From: DAIQNV01 sp038748775
GTDB lineage: Bacteria > Planctomycetota > Phycisphaerae > Phycisphaerales > UBA1924
Direction of reading: 5' to 3'
Assembly: GCA_038748775.1 (NCBI GenBank)
Contig: JBCDIT010000010.1
Coordinates: 1 to 64,000 of the forward strand
Length of the DNA stretch: 64,000 nucleotides
Shown here: positions 33,405 to 42,431 of the stretch, in pieces
Numbering within the stretch: the first letter of the stretch is position 1
Layout: every line of letters begins with the position of its first letter
Made by a program: the position numbers and the translations under genes
Notes under the pieces: model-generated
The model's database searches: none
Seen by the model: only the letters and a program-made list of their open reading frames with translations
Told to the model about the DNA's origin: nothing

Positions 33405-34430
33405 GTGACATCGCTCTCTGTCGGAAACGAACGCCCGTCGACGGCGATCGAGGCCGGCGCACCGGTCGAAGGCGTGGACCGTGTGTCGCACGATCTCGCC
33501 CGTGCTCTGACCGCAACCGATCTCGGCGAACTCGTCGGCGCCTTCAACGATGTCACCACAAGACTCCAAGAGAGCCACGACGTTCTGCGGACTGAGGTTT
33601 CGAGGCTCAACGGAGAGCTCACCGATGCCAACGAGCGCCTTCAGAGGTCTCGCAGGCTCGCCGAGTTGGGCGAGATGGCAGCGGGCATCGCACACGAACT
33701 GCGCAACCCGCTCGCGTCGATCGGCCTTTACGCACGCCTGCTTGAAGAAGACCTCCCCGACGGCTCGGCCACCGCGCAGACGGCCGGCAAGATCGCATCG
33801 GCGGTGCGGCGGATGGACGCCATCGTGACCGACGTGCTCGCCTTCGCGAGAGAGGATCGCGTCAGACCCGAGCCGGTCGAGGTCGCGGCGATCCTGAGAG
33901 CCGCTGCAGAAACCGGGCGAGAGGCCGCTTCGAGGCTTGAGCATCCGCCCGGGATTGAGGTCGAGCCGATGGGCCCCGGGGTGCCCCGCGACATCGCGTG
34001 CGATCCCAGCCTGCTCCACCAGGCATTGGTGAACGTCGTCGTCAACGCGGTGCAGGCCGCGGCTGAGGCGGACTGCGCAGCCGCCGACGGCGTGGTCTGC
34101 GGCGCGCGGATTCGAAGTGAACTGACCGCGGACGGCGCTCGGGTGGCAATGCTCGGCGTGTATGTACGCGACAAAGGACCCGGCTTACCCGGGGACGTGA
34201 TGGAACGGATGTTCAACCCGTTCTTCACCACCCGGGCCGCCGGCACCGGGCTGGGGCTGGCGATCGTTCACCGCATCGTCGACGCCCACGGCGGGCGCGT
34301 CCGGGCGGAGAACAACGAAAGCGGGCTCGGGGGGGCCACTGTCGAATTGCTGCTGCCGATCGGTAGCGATGGGGATGTCGAGGGCGTCAAGGACGACGCC
34401 GGGTTGGTCAGCACGGAGGGCTCAAAATGA
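33405..34430 (+). CDS. flagellar sensor histidine kinase (FleS/FlrB/AtoS-like)
   Basis: A 341-residue soluble kinase. No membrane segment or full PAS domain is seen; residues ~25-75 form a coiled coil (VTTRLQESHDVLRTEVSRLN). The dimerisation/phosphoacceptor box is AAGIAHELRNPLASIGLYA (His ~92). The ATP domain shows the N-box VNVVVNAVQAA, G1 VRDKGPGLP, the F-box MFNPFFTTR and G2 GTGLGLAIVHRIV. The GTG at 33405 follows GGAGG one base after the flgN stop. Its end overlaps the next gene by 4 bp (ATGA), so kinase and sigma-54 activator are coupled. By position it should phosphorylate that activator. Confidence 0.87.
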   Translation: MTSLSVGNERPSTAIEAGAPVEGVDRVSHDLARALTATDLGELVGAFNDVTTRLQESHDVLRTEVSRLNGELTDANERLQRSRRLAELGEMAAGIAHELRNPLASIGLYARLLEEDLPDGSATAQTAGKIASAVRRMDAIVTDVLAFAREDRVRPEPVEVAAILRAAAETGREAASRLEHPPGIEVEPMGPGVPRDIACDPSLLHQALVNVVVNAVQAAAEADCAAADGVVCGARIRSELTADGARVAMLGVYVRDKGPGLPGDVMERMFNPFFTTRAAGTGLGLAIVHRIVDAHGGRVRAENNESGLGGATVELLLPIGSDGDVEGVKDDAGLVSTEGSK

Positions 34431-35989
34431 GCACGGTCCTGGTGGTGGACGACAAAGAGATGATGCGCGACAGCGTGTCTCAAACGCTCAAAAGGGCCGG
34501 CTTTGCCGTTGTACAGGCGAGCGACGGGTCGGGAGCCCTCAACACGATCGCTCGCAAACGCCCAGACGCGGTGATCACCGATCTCAAGATGCCCGGGATG
34601 ACCGGTGTCGAATTGCTCGACAAGATCCGGGAGATCGACGACGACCTCCCGGTGGTGGTCATGACCGCGTTCGGGACGATTCAGACCGCCGTCGATGCGA
34701 TGAAGCGGGGGGCGTTCGATTACGTCACCAAGCCGTTCGAGGGTGACGAGCTGATCATCGCGATCAAGCGGGGCCTCGGGCACCGGCGTCTGACGCGAGA
34801 GAACGCCGTGCTCCGCGTCGTGAACGAAGCCGCGACCATCGAAGGGGCCGGCCCGATGGGGCTCGACCGGCTCATCGGCGAGTCGGACGCGATGCGCCGT
34901 GTCAAGGATCAGCTCAGCGCCGTCGCCGCCAGCCAAGGCACCGTCCTGGTGACCGGCGAAAGCGGCACAGGCAAGGAAGTCGTCGCACGCGCGATCCACG
35001 ACGTGAGCCCGAGGGGCGCGAACCCGTTCCTCGCCGTGAACTGCGCCGCGTTAAGCGAGAGCCTGCTCGAGAGCGAGCTGTTCGGGCACGAACGCGGCGC
35101 CTTCACCGGGGCCGAGAGGCTCCGAAAGGGACGGTTCGAACTCGCCGACGGGGGCACGCTGCTGCTCGACGAGGTCAGCGAGGTCAGCCCGACCATCCAG
35201 GCCAAGCTGCTCCGGGTGTTGCAAGAGCGGGCGTTTGAGCGCGTCGGCTCCAGCCTCACGATCGGCATCGACGTGCGCATCGTCGCGACGAGCAACCGCG
35301 ATCTGCCCGCCGAGGTCGACGACGGGCGGTTCCGGGGTGACCTGTTCTTCCGCCTGAACGTGCTCCCGATTCACCTCCCGGCACTTCGCGAGCGTGCCGA
35401 TGATATCGAGCCGCTCGCACGCCACTTCGTCGCCCGAGTGTGCGCACGCGAGGGCCGGGCAACGCTCGACTTCGAGTCCGCGGCCCTCGAACTGATGCGT
35501 GAGTACCGCTGGCCCGGCAACGTCCGCGAATTGCAGAACATCTGCGAGCGGGCGGTTGTCCTTACCCGGGGCGATTCTCCGGTAACGCGGTCGCTCATCG
35601 AGCCTTGGCTTGTCGGCCGCTCGCCAAGGTCGGCCGTGTCGGCGTTGCTCAACCGCGTCACCGATATCGAGGCGGGCACGAACGGTCACGCAAACGGCAA
35701 CGGCCGTTCCAACGGGAACGGCCATGCGAACGGGAACGGCCATACCAACGGTCTCTCCAACGGTCATCCCCATGCCGAGCCGCCGGAGGTCGTCGTGAGA
35801 CGAGACCCGACGATGCTGCCGCCCGTGCGCACGCTGGCCGAGATCGAACGCGAGACAATTGTTGAGACGCTGCACCGATTCGATGGTCACCGCCAGCGGA
35901 CCGCCCGAGCGCTCGGCATAGGGGTGCGCACGCTCGGACTCAAGCTCAAGAAGTGGAAGGAAGAGCGGCTCGTCCCCGAGAGCCTTTAG
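34427..35989 (+). CDS. sigma-54-dependent response regulator (FleR/FlrC/FlgR-like)
   Basis: A 520-residue NtrC-type activator. Receiver: VLVVDDKEMM and phosphoacceptor Asp52 (ITDLKMPG), VMTAFG and the conserved Lys of VTKPFEG. AAA+ domain: Walker A TGESGTGKE (~179), the sigma-54 contact loop GAFTGA (~224-229), Walker B GGTLLLDEVSEV, FRLNVLPIHLP and WPGNVREL. A Fis-type HTH lies at the C-terminus (HRQRTARALGIGVRTLGLKL). Between AAA+ and HTH is an unusual Asn-Gly-His-rich linker (~418-451). It is coupled to the kinase and lies 23 bp before a sigma-54 promoter for flgB. It should switch on the class of basal body and hook genes downstream. Confidence 0.92.
   Translation: MSTVLVVDDKEMMRDSVSQTLKRAGFAVVQASDGSGALNTIARKRPDAVITDLKMPGMTGVELLDKIREIDDDLPVVVMTAFGTIQTAVDAMKRGAFDYVTKPFEGDELIIAIKRGLGHRRLTRENAVLRVVNEAATIEGAGPMGLDRLIGESDAMRRVKDQLSAVAASQGTVLVTGESGTGKEVVARAIHDVSPRGANPFLAVNCAALSESLLESELFGHERGAFTGAERLRKGRFELADGGTLLLDEVSEVSPTIQAKLLRVLQERAFERVGSSLTIGIDVRIVATSNRDLPAEVDDGRFRGDLFFRLNVLPIHLPALRERADDIEPLARHFVARVCAREGRATLDFESAALELMREYRWPGNVRELQNICERAVVLTRGDSPVTRSLIEPWLVGRSPRSAVSALLNRVTDIEAGTNGHANGNGRSNGNGHANGNGHTNGLSNGHPHAEPPEVVVRRDPTMLPPVRTLAEIERETIVETLHRFDGHRQRTARALGIGVRTLGLKLKKWKEERLVPESL
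35681..35773 (+). repeat. degenerate repeat coding an Asn-Gly-His linker
   Basis: Imperfect repeats of aacgg(g/t)aacggccat/cac-type units (e.g. AACGGGAACGGCCATGCG then AACGGGAACGGCCATACC) encode NGHANGNGRSNGNGHANGNG and the following stretch in the sigma-54 activator. The repeats stay in frame. Confidence 0.8.
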
Positions 35990-36012
35990 TCGGGTGATGG
36001 ATGTCTCGCCGA

Positions 36013-36029
36013 TTGGCCCGTCGCTTGCT
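36013..36029 (+). promoter_or_regulatory. sigma-54 promoter of the flgB operon
   Basis: TTGGCCCG-TCGC-TTGCT matches the sigma-54 consensus YTGGCACG-N4-TTGCW with one mismatch (A to C) and exact GG-to-GC spacing. The -12 C is at 36028, so initiation is predicted at 36040, two bases before the flgB ATG. The activator gene ends 23 bp upstream. Confidence 0.85.
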
Positions 36030-36041
36030 TTGTGAGTGTTG

Positions 36042-36488
36042 ATGTTCCTCGATCAGCTCGATACCGCCGGTGCACTCCCCGCGTTGGAAACAACGATGCG
36101 GTTCGCTGCGCGACGGCAAACCCTGCTGAGCCACAACATCGCGAACATCGAGACCCCGAACTTCCGGCCCGCCGATGTCGATCCGGCGCACTTTCAGCGC
36201 GTGCTCGGTGAAGCGGTGCACGAGCGCCGTCTGCGGACCACCTCGGGGACCAACGGGCGTCTCACACTCGAGCGGACGCGCCAGATTGAGCAGGGTGCCG
36301 ACGGAGGATTGTCGCTGACGCCCAGGACCTCAAGCGGCAACATTCTCTTCCATGATCGCAACAACCGCGATCTTGAACGCATGATGCAAGCCCTCGCGGA
36401 GAACGCTGGTATGTTCCGCGCAACGACGGATTTGATGCGAAGCCGTGTGTCGATCTTGCAAGCGGCCATCGCTGAGAGGACGACCTGA
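36042..36488 (+). CDS. flgB: flagellar basal-body rod protein FlgB
   Basis: A 148-residue proximal rod protein, exported through the flagellar type III system. The N-terminal flagellar rod motif is visible (AARRQTLLSHNIANIETPNF), as is the C-terminal helix ENAGMFRATTDLMRSRVSIL. Length is close to the usual ~135. The ATG at 36042 fits family starts (MFLDQLD); GTG 36036 would lie upstream of the predicted sigma-54 start site and is rejected. There is no ribosome site, consistent with a near-leaderless mRNA. First gene of the ~25-kb flagellar operon. Confidence 0.93.
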   Translation: MFLDQLDTAGALPALETTMRFAARRQTLLSHNIANIETPNFRPADVDPAHFQRVLGEAVHERRLRTTSGTNGRLTLERTRQIEQGADGGLSLTPRTSSGNILFHDRNNRDLERMMQALAENAGMFRATTDLMRSRVSILQAAIAERTT

Positions 36489-36491
36489 CCC

Positions 36492-36908
36492 ATGTACGGC
36501 GGACTCGAGATCTCGACGAGCGGGATGATCGCCCAGCGAACGCGGCTCGCGGTCGTTGCCTCGAACATCGCCAACGCGGGCACCCTGCTCAACGCCAAGG
36601 GCGAGTACGACCCGTATCGAAGGCGCGAAGTGTTCTTCGCTCCCGGGGACCCGACCGCCAACTCGCGTTCTGGCCGGCAGATGGGTGTCCATGTCGCAGA
36701 AATCGAGGCGGATCAGGGCGCGTTGCGACCGCGATACGCCCCGGGCAGCCCGTTCGCGGACAAAGACGGGTACATTCAGGTGCCCGACATTTCCCCCGCC
36801 GTCGAACAGGTCAACGCCCTGTCGGCTTCGAGGGCGTACGAGGCGAACGTGGTCGCGGCTGAAACGACGAAGACGATGTTGGCACAGGCCTTGCGTCTGC
36901 TGGCCTGA
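36492..36908 (+). CDS. flgC: flagellar basal-body rod protein FlgC
   Basis: A 138-residue proximal rod protein. It has the rod-family N-terminus (EISTSGMIAQRTRLAVVASNIANAGT) and the C-terminal motif (NALSASRAYEANVVAAETTK), with the middle VPDISPAVEQ typical of FlgC. Starts 4 bp after flgB. Confidence 0.95.
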   Translation: MYGGLEISTSGMIAQRTRLAVVASNIANAGTLLNAKGEYDPYRRREVFFAPGDPTANSRSGRQMGVHVAEIEADQGALRPRYAPGSPFADKDGYIQVPDISPAVEQVNALSASRAYEANVVAAETTKTMLAQALRLLA

Positions 36909-36943
36909 CGGTTCCGGAGCGAATCGATCTCAAGGAGCGGGGC

Positions 36944-37255
36944 ATGAGTGATCCGGTTGGGCTGATTAGCGGAGCAGGAGGTGTCGGGCCGACGCCGAAG
37001 CCGGCTCAGCCCTCAGCCAAAGGGCCAGTCGGGGGCCCGAGTTTCCGCGAGGTCCTCGTTGAGAATCTCGAAAAGGTCAACGAAGCCCAGCAGGAAGCGG
37101 ACCGGGCCGTCGAAGACCTCGTGTCCGGGCGTCGGAGCGATGTCGAGGGCGTGATCCTCGCGACCCAGAAAGCCGACAACGCCTTCAAGATGCTGCAAGC
37201 CGTGCGTGGCAAGGTCTTGCAGGCCTACGACGAGATCAAGCAGATCAGGGTCTGA
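36944..37255 (+). CDS. fliE: flagellar hook-basal body protein FliE
   Basis: A 103-residue small helical protein that links the MS-ring to the rod. A disordered Gly/Pro-rich N-terminus is followed by SFREVLVENLEKVNEAQQEA and the conserved C-terminal VEGVILATQKADNAFKMLQA and VLQAYDEI. AAGGAG precedes the ATG. Order flgB-flgC-fliE-fliF is the classical one. Confidence 0.93.
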   Translation: MSDPVGLISGAGGVGPTPKPAQPSAKGPVGGPSFREVLVENLEKVNEAQQEADRAVEDLVSGRRSDVEGVILATQKADNAFKMLQAVRGKVLQAYDEIKQIRV

Positions 37256-37452
37256 CGGCTTCGCCGGCGGACCTCTATCGACGCTGATCGCGCAGGTGAT
37301 GCGCTGATGCCCGGGTCGATTTGTGCGCCGTGGTGCGCAGTTTCAAGCTATCGGGGCCGGCGGGCCGAATCGGGTGTCTCGGGGCGGCGTGAGCTCGCCT
37401 TGTGGACGGACGCGTGGAACGCGTTTTCAGATTCGGCAGGGAGGCCGACCCG

Positions 37453-39159
37453 ATGGACCAGCTCCAGCAGGTGCTGGCGAATGCCAAGCGCTACCTCGGT
37501 GGGATGACCACGAGCCAGAAGCTGCTCCTCGGCAGCTTGGCGGTCATCGCGGCGATGTCGCTGTTCTTGGTGAGCCGGTTCGCAGCCCAACCTTCGTACG
37601 AGCCCCTGACCTACGGAGGGGGCGAGCCGCAGATGGTTACCGTGCTGACGGCGGCCGGGATCGACGCGAAGATGGAAAACGGCGAGGTGGTCGTTCCCGC
37701 CGGGACGCGTTCGACCGCCGTTGCCACGCTGACCGAGCAGGGCGCTCTTCCGAACGACACAACGATCCTCTTCAACAACCTGGTGAACAACCAAGACTGG
37801 CGCAACAGCCGCGAGCAGAACCGCCAGCAGTTCGTCTTTGCGCTCCAGAACGAACTCGCGCGGGTGATCTCGAAGCTCAAAGGCGTGAAGGCGGCGACGG
37901 TGATCATCGACTCGCCCGAACCCGAGGGGTTGGGGCGGGCGGTTCGCGAGGCGACCGCGTCGGCGACGGTGTGGTCCGGTTCGGGTGCTCCGTTGCGCCA
38001 GGAGACGGTCGATGCGGTGGCGAACCTCGTCGCAGGGGCTCGGGCGGGGCTGCAGGTCGAGAACGTTCGCGTCATCGACGGGAGCAACGGTACCCAGCGC
38101 CGCGCGACCGACGAGACGCAGATGCACGCCACGAGCTACCTCGAGCACGCGACGATGGTCGAGAACGAAACCAAGCGCAAGCTCGAGTTCCTGCTTGGGT
38201 ACATCCCCGGGGTCACGGTTGCGGTGACCGCTCAGGTCGACGTGACAAGGGTGAGCCAGCAGACCAAGCGCCACCTCCCGCTCAACGACGGAACGGTCTC
38301 GCTGCTGCGCAAGGGCAACGAACTCAGTGTCACCGAGTCGGGCGGCGCCGGAAGCTCGGCCGGTGAGCCCGGCGTCCGGAGCATGGTCGGCGCCGACATC
38401 AACACGGCCAGCGGTGGCGGCGGGCCCAACATGGAGCAGACCGAGGGGACCGAGGAGTTCGACAACGCGATCGGCACTGAGCTTCGCGAACTCGTCGATC
38501 CGAGGGGCATGCCGACATTTCTGGCGGCGTCGGTCAACGTCCCGGAGTCGTATATCGAAGAGGTGCTCCGGCGCGAGCAGGGGCCGGAGGCGGAGGCCGG
38601 AGTGGAGGGCGAGTCGGCAACGATCGACCGCGATGCGATCCGGGATCGTTTCGACGAGGTTCAGTCTGAGATCGCCGACAGTCTTATGCCTCACCTCAAG
38701 ACGAGGGACGTTTCGGGCCAGCTCATCGAGGGTGAGGTTCAGGTGGCGTTGGTACCGACCCCGATGACGGCCTTGGCCGGGCCGCCAGGCGGGGGCATCC
38801 TCGGGATGCTGACCGGGAGCGGCGGATCGAGTGTCTTGGGTGGGCGTCCGATCGACACGCTGCTGCTGGCTGCGCTCACGCTCGCGTCGCTGGGCATGAT
38901 GTTCCTGATGGTGAAGAAGGGCTCGCGGAAGATCGAGCTCCCGACGCCGGAGGAGATGGTCGGCGTTCCACCGCCTTTGGAAACCGAAGCAGAGCTGTAC
39001 GGCGAGGCCGACGAGGGCGACAGCGCGATGACGGGTATCGAGGTGTCCACCGAAGAGATGGACCGCAACAAGGCGCTTGTTCAGATTCAAGAGTTCGTGC
39101 GTGCCGATCCCAGCAAGGCGGCGGTGCTGCTGGGACGGTGGATGGCGATCGACGATTGA
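37453..39159 (+). CDS. fliF: flagellar MS-ring protein FliF
   Basis: A 568-residue inner-membrane ring protein. First membrane helix at ~20-42 (QKLLLGSLAVIAAMSLFLVS). The YscJ/FliF domains follow, with NNLVNNQDWRNSREQNRQQF, VISKLKGVKAATVII and LVAGARAGLQVENVRVIDG. A long disordered loop is rich in Gly/Ser/Glu. The second helix is at ~475-497 (LLLAALTLASLGMMFLMVKK), and the cytoplasmic C-terminal FliG-binding tail ends with AAVLLGRWMAIDD. ATG 37453 follows AGGGAGG. The 197-bp gap after fliE holds no gene and no clear promoter. Confidence 0.94.
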   Translation: MDQLQQVLANAKRYLGGMTTSQKLLLGSLAVIAAMSLFLVSRFAAQPSYEPLTYGGGEPQMVTVLTAAGIDAKMENGEVVVPAGTRSTAVATLTEQGALPNDTTILFNNLVNNQDWRNSREQNRQQFVFALQNELARVISKLKGVKAATVIIDSPEPEGLGRAVREATASATVWSGSGAPLRQETVDAVANLVAGARAGLQVENVRVIDGSNGTQRRATDETQMHATSYLEHATMVENETKRKLEFLLGYIPGVTVAVTAQVDVTRVSQQTKRHLPLNDGTVSLLRKGNELSVTESGGAGSSAGEPGVRSMVGADINTASGGGGPNMEQTEGTEEFDNAIGTELRELVDPRGMPTFLAASVNVPESYIEEVLRREQGPEAEAGVEGESATIDRDAIRDRFDEVQSEIADSLMPHLKTRDVSGQLIEGEVQVALVPTPMTALAGPPGGGILGMLTGSGGSSVLGGRPIDTLLLAALTLASLGMMFLMVKKGSRKIELPTPEEMVGVPPPLETEAELYGEADEGDSAMTGIEVSTEEMDRNKALVQIQEFVRADPSKAAVLLGRWMAIDD

Positions 39160-39198
39160 CGACTCGGGAGCCCCTCGGGCTTTCGATTGGAGACCACG

Positions 39199-40239
39199 AT
39201 GCCTCGGCGTCCGAACGAGAAACTCCCGTCAAACCCGGCCGAGTTGGACGGTCCGACCAAGGCGGCGGTTCTGCTGCTCGCGCTCGGACACGACGATGCG
39301 TCGCTCGTTCTGAAGGAGATGCCCGGTGAGATCGTCGAGGAGTTGATGCGCGAGCTGGCGAGCCTGGGCCGCGTCCCGGGCAAGCTCCAGTCGGCGGTGG
39401 TCGAGGAGTTCTATCAGGTCAGCGTCGCGTCCGACTTCATCAACGAGGGCAATCTCGACTTCGCCAAAGAGGTCTTGATGCAATCGCTCGACCCGAAGGT
39501 CGCCGAGCGTGTTCTTGCACAGATCCAGACGCAGGTTCAAAAGACTCCGTTTAGCTTCCTGCAGAGAGCGGAGAGCGACAACCTGCTGACGTTCATCCAG
39601 GACGAGCACCCCCAGACGATCGCGTTAATCCTCTGCCACCTCAGCCACCACAAGGCGAGCGAGATCTTGGTGGGTTTGCCTTTGAGCAAGCAGATCGAGG
39701 TGATTAAACGAGTCGCGGCGATGGAGCAAACCAACCCGGAGGTCATCCGCGAGGTCGAGAAGGGCCTCGAGAGTCGCCTCGCGAACATGCTGGGCCAGAA
39801 CATGGAGAAAGCGGGAGGCGTGCCGACGGTGGCCGAGATCCTCAACCTCGCCGACCGCTCCAGCGAGAAGTCGATCATGGAAGGCCTGGAGGGCGACGAC
39901 CCCGAGTTGGTCGAAGACATCCGGAGGCTGATGTTCGTGTTCGAGGACATCATGCTGGTCAACGACAAGGGCATCCAGAGCGTGCTCAAGGAGGTCGAGA
40001 ACGACGAACTCGCGATCGCGCTCAAGACCGCGTCGGACCAGCTCAAGGACAAGATCTTCTCAAACATGTCCGAGCGTGCCGCGGCGATGATCAAGGAAGA
40101 CATGGAGTACATGGGCCCGATCAAGATCAGCGATGTCGAGGTGGCCCAGCAGAAGATCGTCGACATCGTGCGTCGCCTCGAGGAAGCCGGGGAAGTCATC
40201 ATCCAGGGTCGCGGTGCCGACTCCGAGATGGTCGTCTGA
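39199..40239 (+). CDS. fliG: flagellar motor switch protein FliG
   Basis: A 346-residue C-ring protein. The N-terminal domain (LDGPTKAAVLLLALGHDDAS) binds FliF. The middle domain has the EHPQTIALILCHL signature (EHPQ) for FliM binding. The C-terminal domain carries the charged helix for torque generation (KGIQSVLKEVENDELAIALK, MSERAAAMIKEDMEYMGPIK). ATG 39199 follows GGAG; a TTG at 39187 overlaps that site. FliG normally contacts FliM, but no fliM is found in this locus. Confidence 0.96.
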   Translation: MPRRPNEKLPSNPAELDGPTKAAVLLLALGHDDASLVLKEMPGEIVEELMRELASLGRVPGKLQSAVVEEFYQVSVASDFINEGNLDFAKEVLMQSLDPKVAERVLAQIQTQVQKTPFSFLQRAESDNLLTFIQDEHPQTIALILCHLSHHKASEILVGLPLSKQIEVIKRVAAMEQTNPEVIREVEKGLESRLANMLGQNMEKAGGVPTVAEILNLADRSSEKSIMEGLEGDDPELVEDIRRLMFVFEDIMLVNDKGIQSVLKEVENDELAIALKTASDQLKDKIFSNMSERAAAMIKEDMEYMGPIKISDVEVAQQKIVDIVRRLEEAGEVIIQGRGADSEMVV

Positions 40240-40269
40240 TCGATGGCGTAACCGACGGGAGACGATCGC

Positions 40270-41073
40270 ATGGCGGTGCTCAAGCGGGCCGACGCAGAAA
40301 ACACGAGTGTGATTGCCCTCGATCTGGGCGACCTCGCCGACCAGGGACGGCGTATTCGTCAGCGCGCCCAAGCCGAGGCCCAGGAGATCCGCGCAAGGGC
40401 CAAGTCCGAGCGCAAAGCCCTGATCGCCGATGCGGCGGAGAAGGGCCATCGCGAGGGCTTCGAGAAGGGGCGAGTTGAGGGGTTCGAGCAGGGTCGAGAG
40501 CAGGGGCGGACCGAGGCGAAGGCGGAGGCGACGGCTCGTCTTCAGACACTCGACGCGGCGTGGGCTCGCGCGCTGGAAGCAATGAACGCGTCGCAACAAG
40601 AGTGGAACCAGGCGGCGCGGGCGGGCGTGATGAACCTCGCGCTCGAGATCGCCCGGCGTGTCACCGGGCGCGTGGTCGAGATCGACCATCGTGCGGTCGA
40701 AGGACCGCTCGAATCGGCGCTCTCACTCGTCGGACAGGGCACAAGAGCGGTGATCTGTGTGAACCCCGTCGATGAGGACGCGGTCCGCGATGCCTTGCCC
40801 CGGCTCGCCAGGCGTCTGGACACGGCTCGGGAGGCCGAACTCGAGATCGATGAGGCGGTTTCAAGGGGCTCGTGCGTGATTCGCACGGCCACAAGGGGGT
40901 TCATCGATGCGGATATCGAAACGCAGCTCGAACGGATCTGCGACGCGCTGCGTCCGCCGGAGGGCGCGGATCAGGTGAGCCCGATCGACGGGGCCGAGAT
41001 CGATATCGAAGCTGATGAGGCTGCTGACGAACGTCGCGATGAACGTGGGACTGAGAGCGGGGAGGGCGGTTGA
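40270..41073 (+). CDS. fliH: flagellar assembly protein FliH
   Basis: A 267-residue regulator of the export ATPase. The diagnostic GxxxG repeat is strong (GFEKGRVEGFEQGREQG at ~62-78), in a long coiled coil. A C-terminal domain (WNQAARAGVMNLALEIARRV, IRTATRGFIDADIETQLERI) binds FliI, and the tail is acidic. Its last codons overlap the fliI start by 4 bp (TTGA). Confidence 0.92.
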   Translation: MAVLKRADAENTSVIALDLGDLADQGRRIRQRAQAEAQEIRARAKSERKALIADAAEKGHREGFEKGRVEGFEQGREQGRTEAKAEATARLQTLDAAWARALEAMNASQQEWNQAARAGVMNLALEIARRVTGRVVEIDHRAVEGPLESALSLVGQGTRAVICVNPVDEDAVRDALPRLARRLDTAREAELEIDEAVSRGSCVIRTATRGFIDADIETQLERICDALRPPEGADQVSPIDGAEIDIEADEAADERRDERGTESGEGG

Positions 41074-42431
41074 TCTCACTGGCTGAGGAGACCGATCGTC
41101 TGAAGGGCTTGCTCCCGATCCGCGTCGTCGGCAGGGTGTCCGAGCTGCGCGGACTCACGCTGCTCGCGTCGGACCTTGCGGTCCCCATCGGGTCGCTGGT
41201 TGCGGTGGGCCCCGGCCGGTTGCCCGGTGAAGTCGTTGGATTCACGCGCGATCGGGCGTGCGTCATGATGCTCGGGAGCCTCAACGGCGTCCGCCCGGGC
41301 GACGAAGTCGAGGGCGTGACCGCGTCGGCCGATGGCCCAGTTGGGTCGGGGCTTCTCGGACGCGTGGTCAACGCGTTAGGCGAGCCGATCGATGGCGGCG
41401 GTCATGCCTGGATCGCTTCGAGGAGACCGCTGAGCCCGGCGCCGCTCGGGGCGATGCATCGGGGGCGGATCACCGAACCCCTTCGTACCGGTGTGCGAGC
41501 GATCGATCTCATGACACCCATCGGACGAGGGCAACGCCTCGGCGTCTTTGCCGGGCCGGGCGTCGGAAAGAGCACTCTTCTTGGGCAGATTTGCCGTGGG
41601 ACCGACGCCGACGCCGTCGTCATCGGGCTGATCGGCGAGCGCGGCCGTGAAGTCCGCGACTTCGTTGAGCAAACGCTGGGTGAAGAGGGCCTCGCGAAGT
41701 CGATCGTTGTCGTCGCCACCGGGGACGAGAGCCCTCTCATGCGGATTCGGGCCGCAAAGATGGCCTGCACGCAGGCGGAGTACCTGCGTGATGAGGGGCT
41801 CGACGTTCTCCTCGTGATGGACTCGGTGACGCGTTTCGCCCACGCCCAGCGCCAGGTCGGTCTGAGCGTTGGCGAGCCGCCGGCAACGAAGGGGTACACC
41901 CCGAGCGTCTTTAGCGAACTGGCGTTGCTCCTCGAACGCGCCGGTGTCGTCGAAGGCCGGCGGCATCGCAAGGGCGGGTCTGTGACCGGCTTGTACACGA
42001 TCTTGGTCGAAGGCGACGACATGACCGAGCCCATCGCCGACGCGGCGAGGGGCATCCTCGACGGACACGTCATGCTCCGGCGCGACCTCGCCCAGCGGGG
42101 CCATTACCCGGCCATCGATACGCTCGATTCGGTGAGCCGCGTCGCGAACGAACTGATGGAAACGCCCCAACGCGCCGCGACGCAGATGACCCGTCGGTTG
42201 ATGGCGAAGTATGCAGAAGTCGAAGAGCTCGTTCGCATCGGCGCCTACGCGAAGGGTGCCGACCCCGAGACCGACGCGGCGATCGAGTTCAAGGACACGA
42301 TCGACGGGATCTTGACGCAGGGCCTCGACGAACGCGCCGTCTTCGAAGAGTCGGCCGAATCGCTCCTTCGGGTTGCGGTGCAGGCGGGCGAGCGGGTCCA
42401 GGAGTTGACCGAAGGCGGGAGGGGTGGGTGA
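41070..42431 (+). CDS. fliI: flagellum-specific ATPase FliI
   Basis: A 453-residue F1-beta-like ATPase of the flagellar type III export gate. Walker A is FAGPGVGKSTLLGQI (~160-174). Also visible: IGERGREVRDFVEQTLG, Walker B VLLVMDSVTRFA and GEPPATKGYTPSVF. It starts at TTG 41070 within the fliH stop, with GGAGG just upstream. FliJ follows with a TGATG overlap, giving the standard fliH-fliI-fliJ module. Confidence 0.96.
   Translation: MISLAEETDRLKGLLPIRVVGRVSELRGLTLLASDLAVPIGSLVAVGPGRLPGEVVGFTRDRACVMMLGSLNGVRPGDEVEGVTASADGPVGSGLLGRVVNALGEPIDGGGHAWIASRRPLSPAPLGAMHRGRITEPLRTGVRAIDLMTPIGRGQRLGVFAGPGVGKSTLLGQICRGTDADAVVIGLIGERGREVRDFVEQTLGEEGLAKSIVVVATGDESPLMRIRAAKMACTQAEYLRDEGLDVLLVMDSVTRFAHAQRQVGLSVGEPPATKGYTPSVFSELALLLERAGVVEGRRHRKGGSVTGLYTILVEGDDMTEPIADAARGILDGHVMLRRDLAQRGHYPAIDTLDSVSRVANELMETPQRAATQMTRRLMAKYAEVEELVRIGAYAKGADPETDAAIEFKDTIDGILTQGLDERAVFEESAESLLRVAVQAGERVQELTEGGRGG

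Noticed and set aside
36036..36041. GTG 36036 as the flgB start
   Set aside because: It lies upstream of the transcription start predicted from the sigma-54 promoter, and the ATG at 36042 fits the family N-terminus.
37348..39090. 580-codon minus-strand frame opposite fliF
   Set aside because: FliF is certain on the plus strand; the antisense frame has no recognisable motif and exists because of GC-rich third positions.
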